Of a stretch of 18,353 nucleotides of DNA, positions 6,801 to 14,179 are shown piece by piece. Positions within the stretch are counted from its first letter, which is position 1. Every line of letters begins with the position of its first letter. Made by a program: the position numbers and the translations under genes. Below the pieces are notes generated by a model that made no database searches, had not been told where the DNA came from, and saw only the letters and a list, made by a program, of their open reading frames with translations. The DNA comes from Trichomonas tenax (lineage: Eukaryota > Parabasalia > Trichomonadida > Trichomonadidae), in the NCBI GenBank assembly GCA_023091735.1, contig JALKBU010001015.1:1-18353 (forward strand), given 5' to 3'.

Positions 6801-9602
6801 CTCGGTGACTCAAAGTATCAATCAAGGCTCTGGACATTTGTCGCCGATCTCGCAACAGATGTCGATGTCCAGAGAACAGCTCTCGTTAAGGCTGAGGAAG
6901 TCCTCAAGGAGACAGACATCCCTGAGAGATTCAGGACATCTTTGAACTACGCTAAATGGCTCGATTTGCATGGAGAGTCTGTCGAAACAATCGAAGCTGA
7001 ACTCACGAAGGCGAAGGAGGCAGCGATGCTTGAAGAAAATCAGTTATTCCAGAACCAGAGACTCTTTGAAATCGATTACTTCAGACTCAGAACGACAAAG
7101 GATATCTCCGTGTTTAATATTTCGATGGAGGACATCCTCAAATCCGGAAATGAGATGTGGCAAACAATCGCAGACATGAATCAGACGCCAGCAGAAGAGG
7201 ATACAAGCGGTGATAAGAAGAAAGGAAGTGCCCGGGGAACAAAGAGTGCTGCACAGCAACACAAACAAGGACAGCAGACTCCTAAAGAAGAAGTTCAACA
7301 GGACTTCAAATTCGCTCCATCGAATATCGCTGGATGGATGGAATTGATGAAACTCGCTGATAAACACAAATCCCCAGACTTCGAGAAACCATATGACTTT
7401 GCAAACATGATCCTGGATGCAATCAAGATCATCCAGCACACAGGAAAGGAGTATCAACTTCTTCCGTTGTGGTATGTTGTGATGGTCGTCTCTAAGATCT
7501 TGTTCCACAATGTCAGACTCGATCAAATCATTTACATGCAATTCACACTGTTCCTTGACAGACTCGACACTGTTTCAACACTTAATTACGATCAGGACTT
7601 CAACATCACTGACGCAGAGAGACTCGAATGGAATCAGAAAGTCGAAAGATATCAATCCGATCCTCCATCGGAACTTCCGCCGCTCAGAAAGATCCTCCTA
7701 AGGCAGTGCTGGCTTTTGCTCGATCTCGACGACATCAGACCAGCTTTGACACTCGCTGAAGCTGCTTACAGCCAAGCAGACGAGTTGCAAGACACGCAGA
7801 CAATGAGCGAAGCAAACATATGCTTAGCAGTCATCAACACAAGATCAGGAAACCTCAGCAAAGCTGTCGAACAGTTGCAATGCGCAGCACCAGAGGAGGG
7901 AATGTGCCTCGAAGTTTGGACGAAGTGGTTCTCTGCTGCCTTCGCTACACACAAGGATGAAAACAGATCCGCATTCGTCCACGCGATGGTCGGCAAGTTC
8001 ACTGATTCCTGTGTCACACAGGATATGTCTCTTGCTGACACCATCACTGCATACTCACTTTACAAGCACGCGGCGCAGTTTGTCAGTCCAGAGGATGCAA
8101 AGGACCTCTTCCAGACACTCAGCCCAACATTGATTCTCCCGAATACATTCCTCCCATCCATCGACATCAGGCTCGCTTACACAGCGAAGATGGTGCAGAC
8201 AGACAAGTTCCCTGCGAATATCCTCGAGTACAGAAGCGTCGGCAGAGACATGGTTGCTTTCATCGCTGCCCTGGAAACGCAGTACACGCAAGCAGCGGAA
8301 CAGGGCAGCGAATCTTCTGTCCCAATACTCATGCGCTATGTCGAGATCAGCAACATATTCGGCACTTTCGTTGTTGGCTATAGACCGCAGATAGAGAACA
8401 TGAGACTGAATGGTTTGGACTACGAAATCATCGGCAGCCACGATTCCATTCTCAATGAGTTCATCGATAAAGAACAAGAGCCTCTCGTTGATCTCTCAGC
8501 GACATCAGCGATTATGCACTTCAACTCTGTCCAGAACATCGAAGGAATCACAAAGCGCCAAAGCGCACGCCTCGAGTTACTTCTCGGCAGATGCTTGCAT
8601 ATCATCGCCAAGGACACTGTCACCACACAGAACTCCGTGAAATATCTATGGCACACAGTTCCAACACTGATCGAGCTCGACGAAGACAGAGATGCTGCTG
8701 ACACAGCGTTCGAATTGCTTGGAATTCTCAAGACTTCTGACACTGCTGGCGCTGTCCAGATGTACGTTTCTGGTCAAAACTCACGCGCTTACATCCGCAG
8801 AATCAGCCAACTCAAGAGAGAAACGCCACCTGAGAACAGAGAAAGACTGTTCGTTGAGGAAAGCAGAAGACTCAGCTTCGCATTTAACAGACCAGAGATT
8901 TCTCCTCTTTACGTCAAATGCCAGAGATTCTTCAAAGAAGTTCCATCAATCACTGGATTGCTTCGCGCGCATTTCGATATTGAAGCATTCAGGAAAGTCT
9001 GCACAGACAAGAAACTCTTCGCTTTGGTCGTCGACAACACAGCCGAAAACGAAGGTGAATTAGTTGGCACTGTTGTCGGTTACGTTGGCGAGAAGGATAT
9101 CATTGAGCAGGAGTACATGAAGCTCGACTTGGAAACAATCGCTTACAAGGTCGAAATCTTCAAGCAGATCATCGCTCCACCGAAGAAAGCACAAGAACCA
9201 ACACCCGCAGAGAACGCTGATGAAAAGAAGAAAGGAGAGTCTCCTCGTGGCGCTAAAGGCAAAGGAAAGAAAGATGCCAAAGGAAAGGCAGCTGAGCAAC
9301 CGAAGCAACAAGTTCCACAGAATCCATCAGCTGAATTTGGTGCTATCGCTGCTAAAGTCACGAATCCTGAATTCATTGAGTTCATCGAAAAGCTCACTAA
9401 GTCATTCGAGCAAATTGTTGCGAAGTTCCCACAGGAATGCGAGAGTATCTTATTAGTCTCCTCTATACCGCAATTCCACACAATTCCATTTTCGGCGATT
9501 CCATCATTCTCCAAATATCAAATTATGTATCACGATTACTCGATCATTTCCGCCCTTGCAAGAAAGAAAATGGTCTTATCTCTTAATAGAGAAACACTGT
9601 AA
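3819..9602 (+). CDS. CFAP46: CFAP46-like (TTC40) central-pair flagellar protein
   Basis: CFAP46 (Chlamydomonas FAP46) is a large TPR-type scaffold in the C1d projection of the 9+2 axoneme central pair, which influences flagellar beating; trichomonads have several 9+2 flagella. The 1927-residue product is alpha-helical throughout with degenerate TPR-like repeats. Its N-terminus fits the family start in order: a short amphipathic helix, an LLNAYNKL segment, a helical pair, then the MNQFQVRSQ region and a downstream RHHL motif. Lysine-rich low-complexity inserts lie near residues 691-706, 1128-1160 and 1789-1832, each with KKKG. The extreme C-terminus (about 1873-1915) resembles the CHAT-like/pseudopeptidase segment of CFAP46, with ILLVSS, IPFSAIPSF and HDYSI. 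The protein then stops, so it is shorter than animal CFAP46 (about 2700). The stop is within TAAA. CFAP54, another C1d TPR protein, is the main alternative. Confidence 0.8.
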   Translation: MEQSLRLLLTSNTKITEQSLLNAYNKLTSPSAAGYLSDLFILLAERLFELPPPIQKHIVDKAENMNMKYNRLQEPMNQFQVRSQIIQSLINNWRGQQHRGQTAIDLNLKSIDFITRALKAIQATTLYQPLTLRAVFTFYQVALPFFPMELRHHLQTATPIALQLLETQLVNGEFNSTTRLYVALSLLNGCLLDDNQKSDDASKQIQKVFTFIPADNLMLKFSLLHLLTHFSRKSPGGLLKVKMDINDQLQKAVILYQGARSNNQTQTKDLAEAFKICTTFLDNKKDSPEDTACFEVLVGEIGRLAAQFNQMQLAQECAQRAAGARAALGRIHAILINAQLALDHQMSPDEIADVVSTCAHCMSLAQAQGDTMLVQDAAAMLWSHSLNILHRPGLVKRHLLTAADILSKIGSQANLMRSQIHFALAKIFEADRDNMKALDQLKKAIALDYLSTDHPSRLLHPFDRFLFPFYKMLNVCLDSFGQHVDPLDKAYAPIAQSRRPSMSALTQSLEILNSIKPEDVQKYDAVESAHFAGIWAELIKAASMGQCQVAVDSCKTFLSFEFDNVQFDAAVEIQCETVVPGITSAIASNHPADAVQFLQFATAKGKTLKNSRIIFNAIAAIWNSFFSKQEPSRSTEFVDVVGDCVTTLFELDFDPAKKMIGQIVNYFVQILLEICTEPPPSQASVAQTAASAKKKGPTLDATKQKQLKQAEDTALKALPLVSSVYEKKALVDRLVEIFARRNALPPNQSDPETSVLVQLATIMNEKVQHKSETLTSIYTSIQNMNSPALYAILSERANKLDLSQLTIDSSSKMLELTPSPNTSDELYYCGLARFTRGSAYLKLIQPELQEFSCQDKLRVDAANDFLNAAVNFNQAQNIENAKLSLSFFCSTISDGENFPKFRQYLSVILPEALQLTRQVQIGDEIRVSIYRIYLQVLIDQKDWPQCRKLIHDAITSLDKNVHNQLWELNLIVTANADCAKTQTPLIDEMLRVKQLGDSKYQSRLWTFVADLATDVDVQRTALVKAEEVLKETDIPERFRTSLNYAKWLDLHGESVETIEAELTKAKEAAMLEENQLFQNQRLFEIDYFRLRTTKDISVFNISMEDILKSGNEMWQTIADMNQTPAEEDTSGDKKKGSARGTKSAAQQHKQGQQTPKEEVQQDFKFAPSNIAGWMELMKLADKHKSPDFEKPYDFANMILDAIKIIQHTGKEYQLLPLWYVVMVVSKILFHNVRLDQIIYMQFTLFLDRLDTVSTLNYDQDFNITDAERLEWNQKVERYQSDPPSELPPLRKILLRQCWLLLDLDDIRPALTLAEAAYSQADELQDTQTMSEANICLAVINTRSGNLSKAVEQLQCAAPEEGMCLEVWTKWFSAAFATHKDENRSAFVHAMVGKFTDSCVTQDMSLADTITAYSLYKHAAQFVSPEDAKDLFQTLSPTLILPNTFLPSIDIRLAYTAKMVQTDKFPANILEYRSVGRDMVAFIAALETQYTQAAEQGSESSVPILMRYVEISNIFGTFVVGYRPQIENMRLNGLDYEIIGSHDSILNEFIDKEQEPLVDLSATSAIMHFNSVQNIEGITKRQSARLELLLGRCLHIIAKDTVTTQNSVKYLWHTVPTLIELDEDRDAADTAFELLGILKTSDTAGAVQMYVSGQNSRAYIRRISQLKRETPPENRERLFVEESRRLSFAFNRPEISPLYVKCQRFFKEVPSITGLLRAHFDIEAFRKVCTDKKLFALVVDNTAENEGELVGTVVGYVGEKDIIEQEYMKLDLETIAYKVEIFKQIIAPPKKAQEPTPAENADEKKKGESPRGAKGKGKKDAKGKAAEQPKQQVPQNPSAEFGAIAAKVTNPEFIEFIEKLTKSFEQIVAKFPQECESILLVSSIPQFHTIPFSAIPSFSKYQIMYHDYSIISALARKKMVLSLNRETL

Positions 9603-10095
9603 ATATGTCTTTTTTTGTAAATTTGAAATCTTTTTTCATAATTCATCATTACATCTAATTACACACTATAAAAGTCTATAGAAAAATGATACAAATAATT
9701 ATATATGATCAATTTATGTTGATATAATTTCAATAAAATACCAATCTTATATATGATTGAATATGATTTATTTCATGAATAAATATATGTCAAATAATTG
9801 TTTTTGTTCAATTTTTAAAATGTTGTTTGAACAAAAAAATGTTTTTCATATTATATGACCATGACTAAGGATATGGTTTCGTAAACATATGGATATTATA
9901 TTTTTATCGCTGTTATAGCGATATTTAAAAAAATATTATTTTCGATATATTTATATTTAAAATTTCATATATGTTATCGAAGGAATTATAGAATGTGTGA
10001 TTGTAGAAATGACAACATATATTAATTTTTTTGAACAATGAGTATGTTTTTAAATGTCTTTTATATTCAAGCTGGAGATTTATGATGCTGCTCTT
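9603..10095. other. Convergent AT-rich spacer
   Basis: This is the 3' flank shared by the CFAP46-like gene (plus) and eL20 (minus). It is AT-rich with no coding frame. A 7-bp perfect hairpin, TATCGCT/AGCGATA around GTTAT, lies at 9905-9923. The spacer should contain the cleavage/polyadenylation sites of both genes. Both stops carry TAAA, which may itself be the polyadenylation signal. Confidence 0.6.
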
Positions 10096-10626
10096 TTAGA
10101 AGCCGCAGACGGATGGGCGGACCTTGCTGAAGACCTTCTTGGCCTGAGCTGTTGGGGCGCGGATTGACTGCTTGAGGATTGGGAACTTGATACCCTCGTG
10201 GGCGAACTGGGAAATGTGCTTGTTCCTGACATCCTTTGTGGCAACCTCAGCGATCTTGATGATGGCGATGTTGTCAGCAGTGACATCGTGTGTGCCGGCC
10301 ATCTCAGAGTACATCTTTGTAGCAGCACCCTCTGTTGTTGTGTCACGGTACTCCTTGTAAAGGTTGTGGTGATTGCGTGTTGAGCGGTAGGAGAGCCAAA
10401 CGCCGTAGTTCTTGACGCGTGTTGGCTCTGGCTCGATGACGTGCTTGACGGCAAGGATTTCGCCGTGGGCCTTCTTCAGGCGGGCGATGCGCTGAGCGAG
10501 TGTCCAGAACTTGGACTTGGCGCAAACTTCGTCCTTAGCGAAGACCTGGACGCGGACAGCTGGTGGGTTGGCAATCTCCTTTGTTGGGAGTGGGCGAGCA
10601 ATGACGAGGAACTGCTTAAGAGACAT
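10096..10626 (-). CDS. RPL18A: 60S ribosomal protein eL20 (L18a)
   Basis: This is a structural protein of the large cytosolic ribosomal subunit. The product is 176 residues, the same length as human RPL18A, and collinear with the family throughout. It has an N-terminal first beta-sheet domain (LKQFLVIARPLP), the segment FAKDEVCAKSKFWTLAQR at about 29-46, then NYGVWLSYRSTRNHHNLYKE at about 73-92, where this family has its conserved GIWLRYDSRSGTHNMYKE-like block. A second domain ends in the basic KVFSKVRPSVCGF tail. The coding sequence is GC-richer than its neighbours, with strong bias to C/G-ending codons, as expected of a highly expressed gene. The ATG is fixed by the M3+M5 core promoter 8-26 nt upstream. 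The stop reads TAAAAG, overlapping a TAAA polyadenylation signal. Confidence 0.96.
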   Translation of the reverse strand: MSLKQFLVIARPLPTKEIANPPAVRVQVFAKDEVCAKSKFWTLAQRIARLKKAHGEILAVKHVIEPEPTRVKNYGVWLSYRSTRNHHNLYKEYRDTTTEGAATKMYSEMAGTHDVTADNIAIIKIAEVATKDVRNKHISQFAHEGIKFPILKQSIRAPTAQAKKVFSKVRPSVCGF

Positions 10627-10633
10627 CCCTTGA

Positions 10634-10652
10634 AAAGGCCGACCAAACCGCT
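10634..10652 (-). promoter_or_regulatory. M3 + M5 core promoter of the eL20 gene
   Basis: On the minus strand AGCGGTTT (10652-10645) fits the T. vaginalis Myb-bound M3 consensus, and CCTTT (10638-10634) is the M5 initiator. Known M5 starts are at its second C, here 10637, giving an 11-nt leader before the ATG. The TTTGGTCGG part joining the two is shared exactly with the uL5 promoter. Confidence 0.75.
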
Positions 10653-11462
10653 CAAATTTTTTTTCACTTAACTTTCATTATGATTTGGTTTTGTCTTTGT
10701 TTACATTTTTCTTTATGTTTTAATATTTTGAGGAAAAATTGGGCAAAATAATGAGATTATGAAATCTCATAACTTTATTTTTCATTTTTGAGCTTTATGT
10801 ATATGATCTTTAAATTGTATTCTTTGAGTATAGTTTAGATTTTTGATCTCGTATCTTTGTTAAGCAATATTTTTTCAAAATTAATACATTTTGAGAATAT
10901 CAACTGCTAAAAGAGATTTAGATAAATCTCAATGAGTTAAGGTATTTCACAAATATACTTTGTGTGTTTTGGAAAATATTTTGATTTCGGTTGATATATA
11001 TGCTGTTGATCTTAAATACACTTGCCTTTGGTATATCCGACATCAGTCAAGTTGAATCAATGATGCTTTAATTATAGTTTGCATTAATATCATTGAGATA
11101 TTTTGATAAAATTCCAAGTTAAACGTATTATTGAATGCATATAACCACATACTAATTTCATCCAAAATGTCAAAATCTAACAGCATAATGTTTGATAATA
11201 TATTTTTTTAAAACATATATTTCCTTTTGCACGATTATTAGGACTTTATCTATGCTATGTTAGGATATCGTGTTATGACCATCATAGTTTCGATGAATGA
11301 ATAGAGATATTAAACAAAATGACAAGTAAAATTCGTTTATTTGGCAAAATAACTAGAAAATCAAATAAACAATGAAAATAGATTTAATAAGATATTATTT
11401 TCTAAATATGCAAAAATTTCAAAGTTACATTTGGTATACGTTTACAAAAAAAATTAATCAAA
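10653..11462. other. Divergent AT-rich spacer between eL20 and the coiled-coil gene
   Basis: About 800 bp without a supported gene. It contains two perfect 8-bp inverted repeats with a common GAGATT core: ATGAGATT/AATCTCAT around ATGA (10751-10770) and GAGATTTA/TAAATCTC around GA (10913-10930). Open stretches are short and AT-driven. No clear Inr, M3 or M5 precedes the coiled-coil ATG at 11463. Confidence 0.55.
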
Positions 11463-12446
11463 ATGAACTCTTCAGATTCCAGCATCTTCGATCTCTCCAA
11501 AGAGTGGAAGATGAAAGCGGACGAGACCATCAAGGCCACAATCGAGGAAATCAACAAAGGATCTGAAAATTACACACAAACACAACTTAAGAGATCGAAC
11601 GTCAATCAAATGCAACAACAGACAACAAAGCACCAGGCAACACTGGCAGCAGCTGCTAAAGAAGGCGAAGAGAATGAAAAAGATCGCCAAGAATGGGCAA
11701 AAACTCAAATAAACGAATTAAATGATCAAACTAAAAATGAACTCGAGTCAATCGAAGCTCTCCGCGCCAAGCAACAGGCGTTCTACCAGTCCCAGCTCGA
11801 AAGCAAGAACGAAGTTTGGGAGAAATGCCTTCAAGAAAGGCGTGAGGAAGCACAGCGTCTTCGTGCGATGATTGAGCAACTTAACTCAGATATCAATGTT
11901 GCCCGTGGTGAGGCTAAGGCAGACATCGAAGCAGCAAAGAAGCGCGCAAAGGAAAGTGCACAAATCATCAGAGCAAACCGCGAAAAACAGATTCAGAAGA
12001 TTGCTGACTTGACAGCTCAGATACAGAAGGAGCGCAATGCACATGGACCCAACTTAAAGCAGACATTAGCACAGGCAAACCAATCAAACGCACAGAAAAA
12101 GGAACAAATGTCACGCTTAGAACAGAATTTACTTACATTAAAGTCCAAGCTGCGTGACAGGGAGAGCGCAAATGCCAACAAATTCCGTCAACAAGTTAGA
12201 ACAATCAAAGATCTCAGAGCTCAACTCCAAGTCCAGAAAGACGCGGAAAAACAAAAGCAACAGGAATTGATGAGCATGAGAAAGATGTGTGCATCAGTTT
12301 CCAGGAAGATTTCCGCATATAAGGATGAAGCAGCGTCACTTAAGAGACAATTAGCAATGATGACGAAGGACAACGAAGAGTTACAGAGCGAAATCGTTAA
12401 ACTCGAGCGCCAGATGTTCCCTCAAGTGTTCAAGCCTATCCAGTAA
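11463..12446 (+). CDS. Long coiled-coil protein, unknown function
   Basis: The product is 327 residues, charged and rich in K, E, Q, R and A, with almost no proline between residue 30 and the C-terminus. Heptad-like spacing of L/I/A/M covers roughly residues 35-318. There is no signal peptide, membrane segment or catalytic motif. The short N-terminus (SSDSSIFDLSKEW) and C-terminus (RQMFPQVFKPIQ) are the only non-coil parts. Such proteins in trichomonads are usually cytoskeletal, flagellar or basal-body components or golgin-like tethers, but nothing in the sequence decides this. Codon use is typical coding and GC-richer than the spacers, so the gene is surely real. The ATG at 11463 is the first in frame. 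The stop is TAA followed directly by TGA in frame. The membrane-protein gene follows 300 bp downstream on the same strand. Confidence 0.85.
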   Translation: MNSSDSSIFDLSKEWKMKADETIKATIEEINKGSENYTQTQLKRSNVNQMQQQTTKHQATLAAAAKEGEENEKDRQEWAKTQINELNDQTKNELESIEALRAKQQAFYQSQLESKNEVWEKCLQERREEAQRLRAMIEQLNSDINVARGEAKADIEAAKKRAKESAQIIRANREKQIQKIADLTAQIQKERNAHGPNLKQTLAQANQSNAQKKEQMSRLEQNLLTLKSKLRDRESANANKFRQQVRTIKDLRAQLQVQKDAEKQKQQELMSMRKMCASVSRKISAYKDEAASLKRQLAMMTKDNEELQSEIVKLERQMFPQVFKPIQ

Positions 12447-12746
12447 TGAGTCTTAAGAAAGAGAACAAAAAATCTGTTATATTTTTATTATCCTATGATT
12501 TCTAAAAAATCAAACTTAAATTTACTGTTTTTGCATATAGCCTGTCTTGTCCCCACTACAATTTTCATCCAAAAGTAACATTTCCAAATCGGAAAAATAA
12601 TAAAAATGTAAAATTCTTTTTGAAAATTTTATTTTTTAGCTTCATTAAATCCATTTTACACTTAATTTTATTTTTAATTTTATGTTATTTTAGATGTGCT
12701 ATTGGAATGGCAAGGAAAAAGAAAATTCAAAAACGTGACAAACGAA
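12447..12746. other. AT-rich spacer before the membrane-protein gene
   Basis: 300 bp of AT-rich sequence that must contain the 3' end of the coiled-coil gene and the promoter of the next gene. The nearest Inr-like match (TCATT, 12642-12646) is about 100 nt before the ATG, farther than usual, so the start site of transcription is not identified. Confidence 0.5.
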
Positions 12747-13259
12747 ATGCCTTTCACACAAGAAAACATTCCTTTTCATCTCCTCAGCGTTGGTGGCATA
12801 ATAATTTCACTTTTAAGCCTTATACCATCGATATACGTTATGGGGGTGTTATCAAAGATCGATTTCAAAAATGTAAATAGCGCATTGATTGCTTTATTGT
12901 TATTATTACTGATTATTCCCCTATTTATGATGTTTGTGGCCTTCTTCAATTCATTCCTTGTTTGCAGAGGAACAACAAACCTTTCATTCACCTTGTTCAT
13001 CGGAATTTTCATTTTAACTAACATCGTTTTCATATGTTCCATTACGTTGTCGGCCACTGCGAACAAATACTCAAATCCAACAAATGTTGACAAGGAGACA
13101 AATGCGAGTGCAAGAGAAACAGGAATTAATGCACGTTTTGTATCCTTTTCCGGTATTTTCGCTGGATGTTTCTGTGAAGTTGCCGGAATTGTTACTCTAG
13201 TTTCTTACTTCTTATTGAAGAAGAAAGTTAAGAAAAATGAATACTCGAATTGGATGTAA
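12747..13259 (+). CDS. Small four-transmembrane-helix protein, unknown function
   Basis: The product is 170 residues with four hydrophobic segments at about 12-35, 46-72, 80-103 and 131-157, and a short basic cytosolic tail (LKKKVKKNEYSNWM). The spacing gives a tetraspan topology: TM3-TM4 are separated by a polar loop of about 27 residues containing two N-glycosylation sequons (NPT is blocked by Pro, but NAS is usable), so this loop may be extracellular. It could be a claudin/PMP22-like or tetraspanin-like protein, but the diagnostic W-GLW-C-C or CCG motifs are absent, so no family is assigned. The start is the first true ATG (12747-12749); the frame extends upstream only to a GTG. No TAAA overlaps the TAAG stop, although a TAAA occurs about 65 nt downstream (aataaagg). 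Confidence 0.8.
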   Translation: MPFTQENIPFHLLSVGGIIISLLSLIPSIYVMGVLSKIDFKNVNSALIALLLLLLIIPLFMMFVAFFNSFLVCRGTTNLSFTLFIGIFILTNIVFICSITLSATANKYSNPTNVDKETNASARETGINARFVSFSGIFAGCFCEVAGIVTLVSYFLLKKKVKKNEYSNWM

Positions 13260-13635
13260 GTACTCCAGTTCTCTATATCACCGGGCTATATATTTGTATT
13301 ATTTGATGTAGGATTTTCAAAATAAAGGTTTTTATTCTATTTCTATTAATATCACTTTCTTTAATTCCTCTGTAGACCATCCATTTACTTCAGCATAACA
13401 GAGGTAATAGATGTATTTTAATTATTATCGTTATTTATGAAATAAGATTTTATTTGTTTTTTATCTACCTTCTAATAATGAAATATTTTATAAATCACAT
13501 GAAGGTAGTAATGTATTATATGTTAAGGTTGTTTGTTTTAAAGTGATGAAAATTGTTTTGTTTTTTTTGAAGAATGATTTATTTAGTATTTGGAAAAGAA
13601 AATAAAAACTTCTGTGAAGAGGTTTGTAATCAAAT
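13260..13635. other. Convergent AT-rich spacer
   Basis: This is the 3' flank of the membrane-protein gene (plus) and uL5 (minus). It has no coding frame. It holds an inverted repeat CTACCTTC (13465-13472) / GAAGGTAG (13501-13508) with a 28-nt loop, probably incidental. Confidence 0.55.
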
Positions 13636-14145
13636 TTACTTAAGGAGAGTGCCATTGAACTTCTGGACGAACCATTCCTTAGCTTCTTCGCGCTTTACAC
13701 GCTGGTTTGGACCAATGCGGGACTGACAGTGCTTGCGGCGAGAGATACGGTTGCCTGGGCGCTCAAGAACGACATAAAGATCCATACCATGGATACCGAT
13801 ATCACGATCGTACTTAAGACCAAGATCGATGTGCTCCTTGATGCCGAAGCCGAAGTTGCCCTCAGAAGAGAAGCAGCGCTGGGAGATTTCGTAGTCGTGG
13901 ACCTGGAGAGCACGGTTAAGGATCTCGAGGGCCTTTGGACCACGGATTGTTGCATAGGCAGCAATCTTATCGTTACGGCGGATACCGAACTTTGGAATTG
14001 TACGATGTGAGCGAGCGAGCATAGCCTGCTGCTTTGTAAGCTGCTCGATAACGCGGGAGGCACGTGTGACCTGATCACCGACGGCACCTGGGTTGATGTT
14101 GATGCAAAGCTTTGCAACACGGATCTCGTTGAGCTTGTTGGACAT
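13636..14145 (-). CDS. RPL11: 60S ribosomal protein uL5 (L11)
   Basis: uL5 is part of the 5S RNP and central protuberance of the large ribosomal subunit and contacts the P-site tRNA region. The product is 169 residues (human RPL11 has 178) and collinear with the family: an N-terminal RELRI-type start (LNEIRVAKLCININPGA), the VIEQLTKQQ helix, KFGIRRNDKIA, the RGPKALEILNRAL helix, GNFGFGIKEHIDLGLKYD, and GIHGMDLYVVLERPGNRI near the C-terminus. The ATG at 14143-14145 is chosen over the upstream in-frame ATGs (from 14205). Family length fits it, and the M5 initiator lies only 6 nt before it, inside the would-be extension. Codon use is GC-rich and strongly biased, as in eL20. The stop reads TAAA. 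Confidence 0.96.
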   Translation of the reverse strand: MSNKLNEIRVAKLCININPGAVGDQVTRASRVIEQLTKQQAMLARSHRTIPKFGIRRNDKIAAYATIRGPKALEILNRALQVHDYEISQRCFSSEGNFGFGIKEHIDLGLKYDRDIGIHGMDLYVVLERPGNRISRRKHCQSRIGPNQRVKREEAKEWFVQKFNGTLLK

Positions 14146-14147
14146 CG

Positions 14148-14179
14148 AAAGGCCGACCAAATTAACCGCCGAAGCCGCT
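14148..14179 (-). promoter_or_regulatory. Double M3 + M5 core promoter of the uL5 gene
   Basis: On the minus strand two boxes fit the M3 consensus, AGCGGCTT (14179-14172) and GGCGGTTA (14170-14163), one base apart. They are followed by TTTGGTCGG and then the M5 initiator CCTTT (14152-14148). Initiation at the second C (14151) gives a 6-nt leader. The block TTTGGTCGGCCTTT is identical to that of the eL20 gene. Confidence 0.75.

Noticed and set aside
7044..7541. 165-codon minus-strand open frame, and similar ones at 8055-8477 and 8420-8743
   Set aside because: Antisense shadows of the CFAP46-like gene, favoured by its codon use; no independent start signals or family features.
12696..12746. 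Upstream part of the tetraspan frame starting at GTG
   Set aside because: A non-ATG start in a eukaryotic nuclear gene; the first true ATG (12747) gives a complete tetraspan protein.
12620..12880. 86-codon frame overlapping the tetraspan gene
   Set aside because: Out of frame with the four-helix protein; K/R/F-rich translation of spacer and shadow sequence.
13465..13508. CTACCTTC/GAAGGTAG inverted repeat as a terminator or mobile-element end
   Set aside because: A single 8-bp repeat with a 28-nt loop in AT-rich DNA, with no associated duplication or gene.
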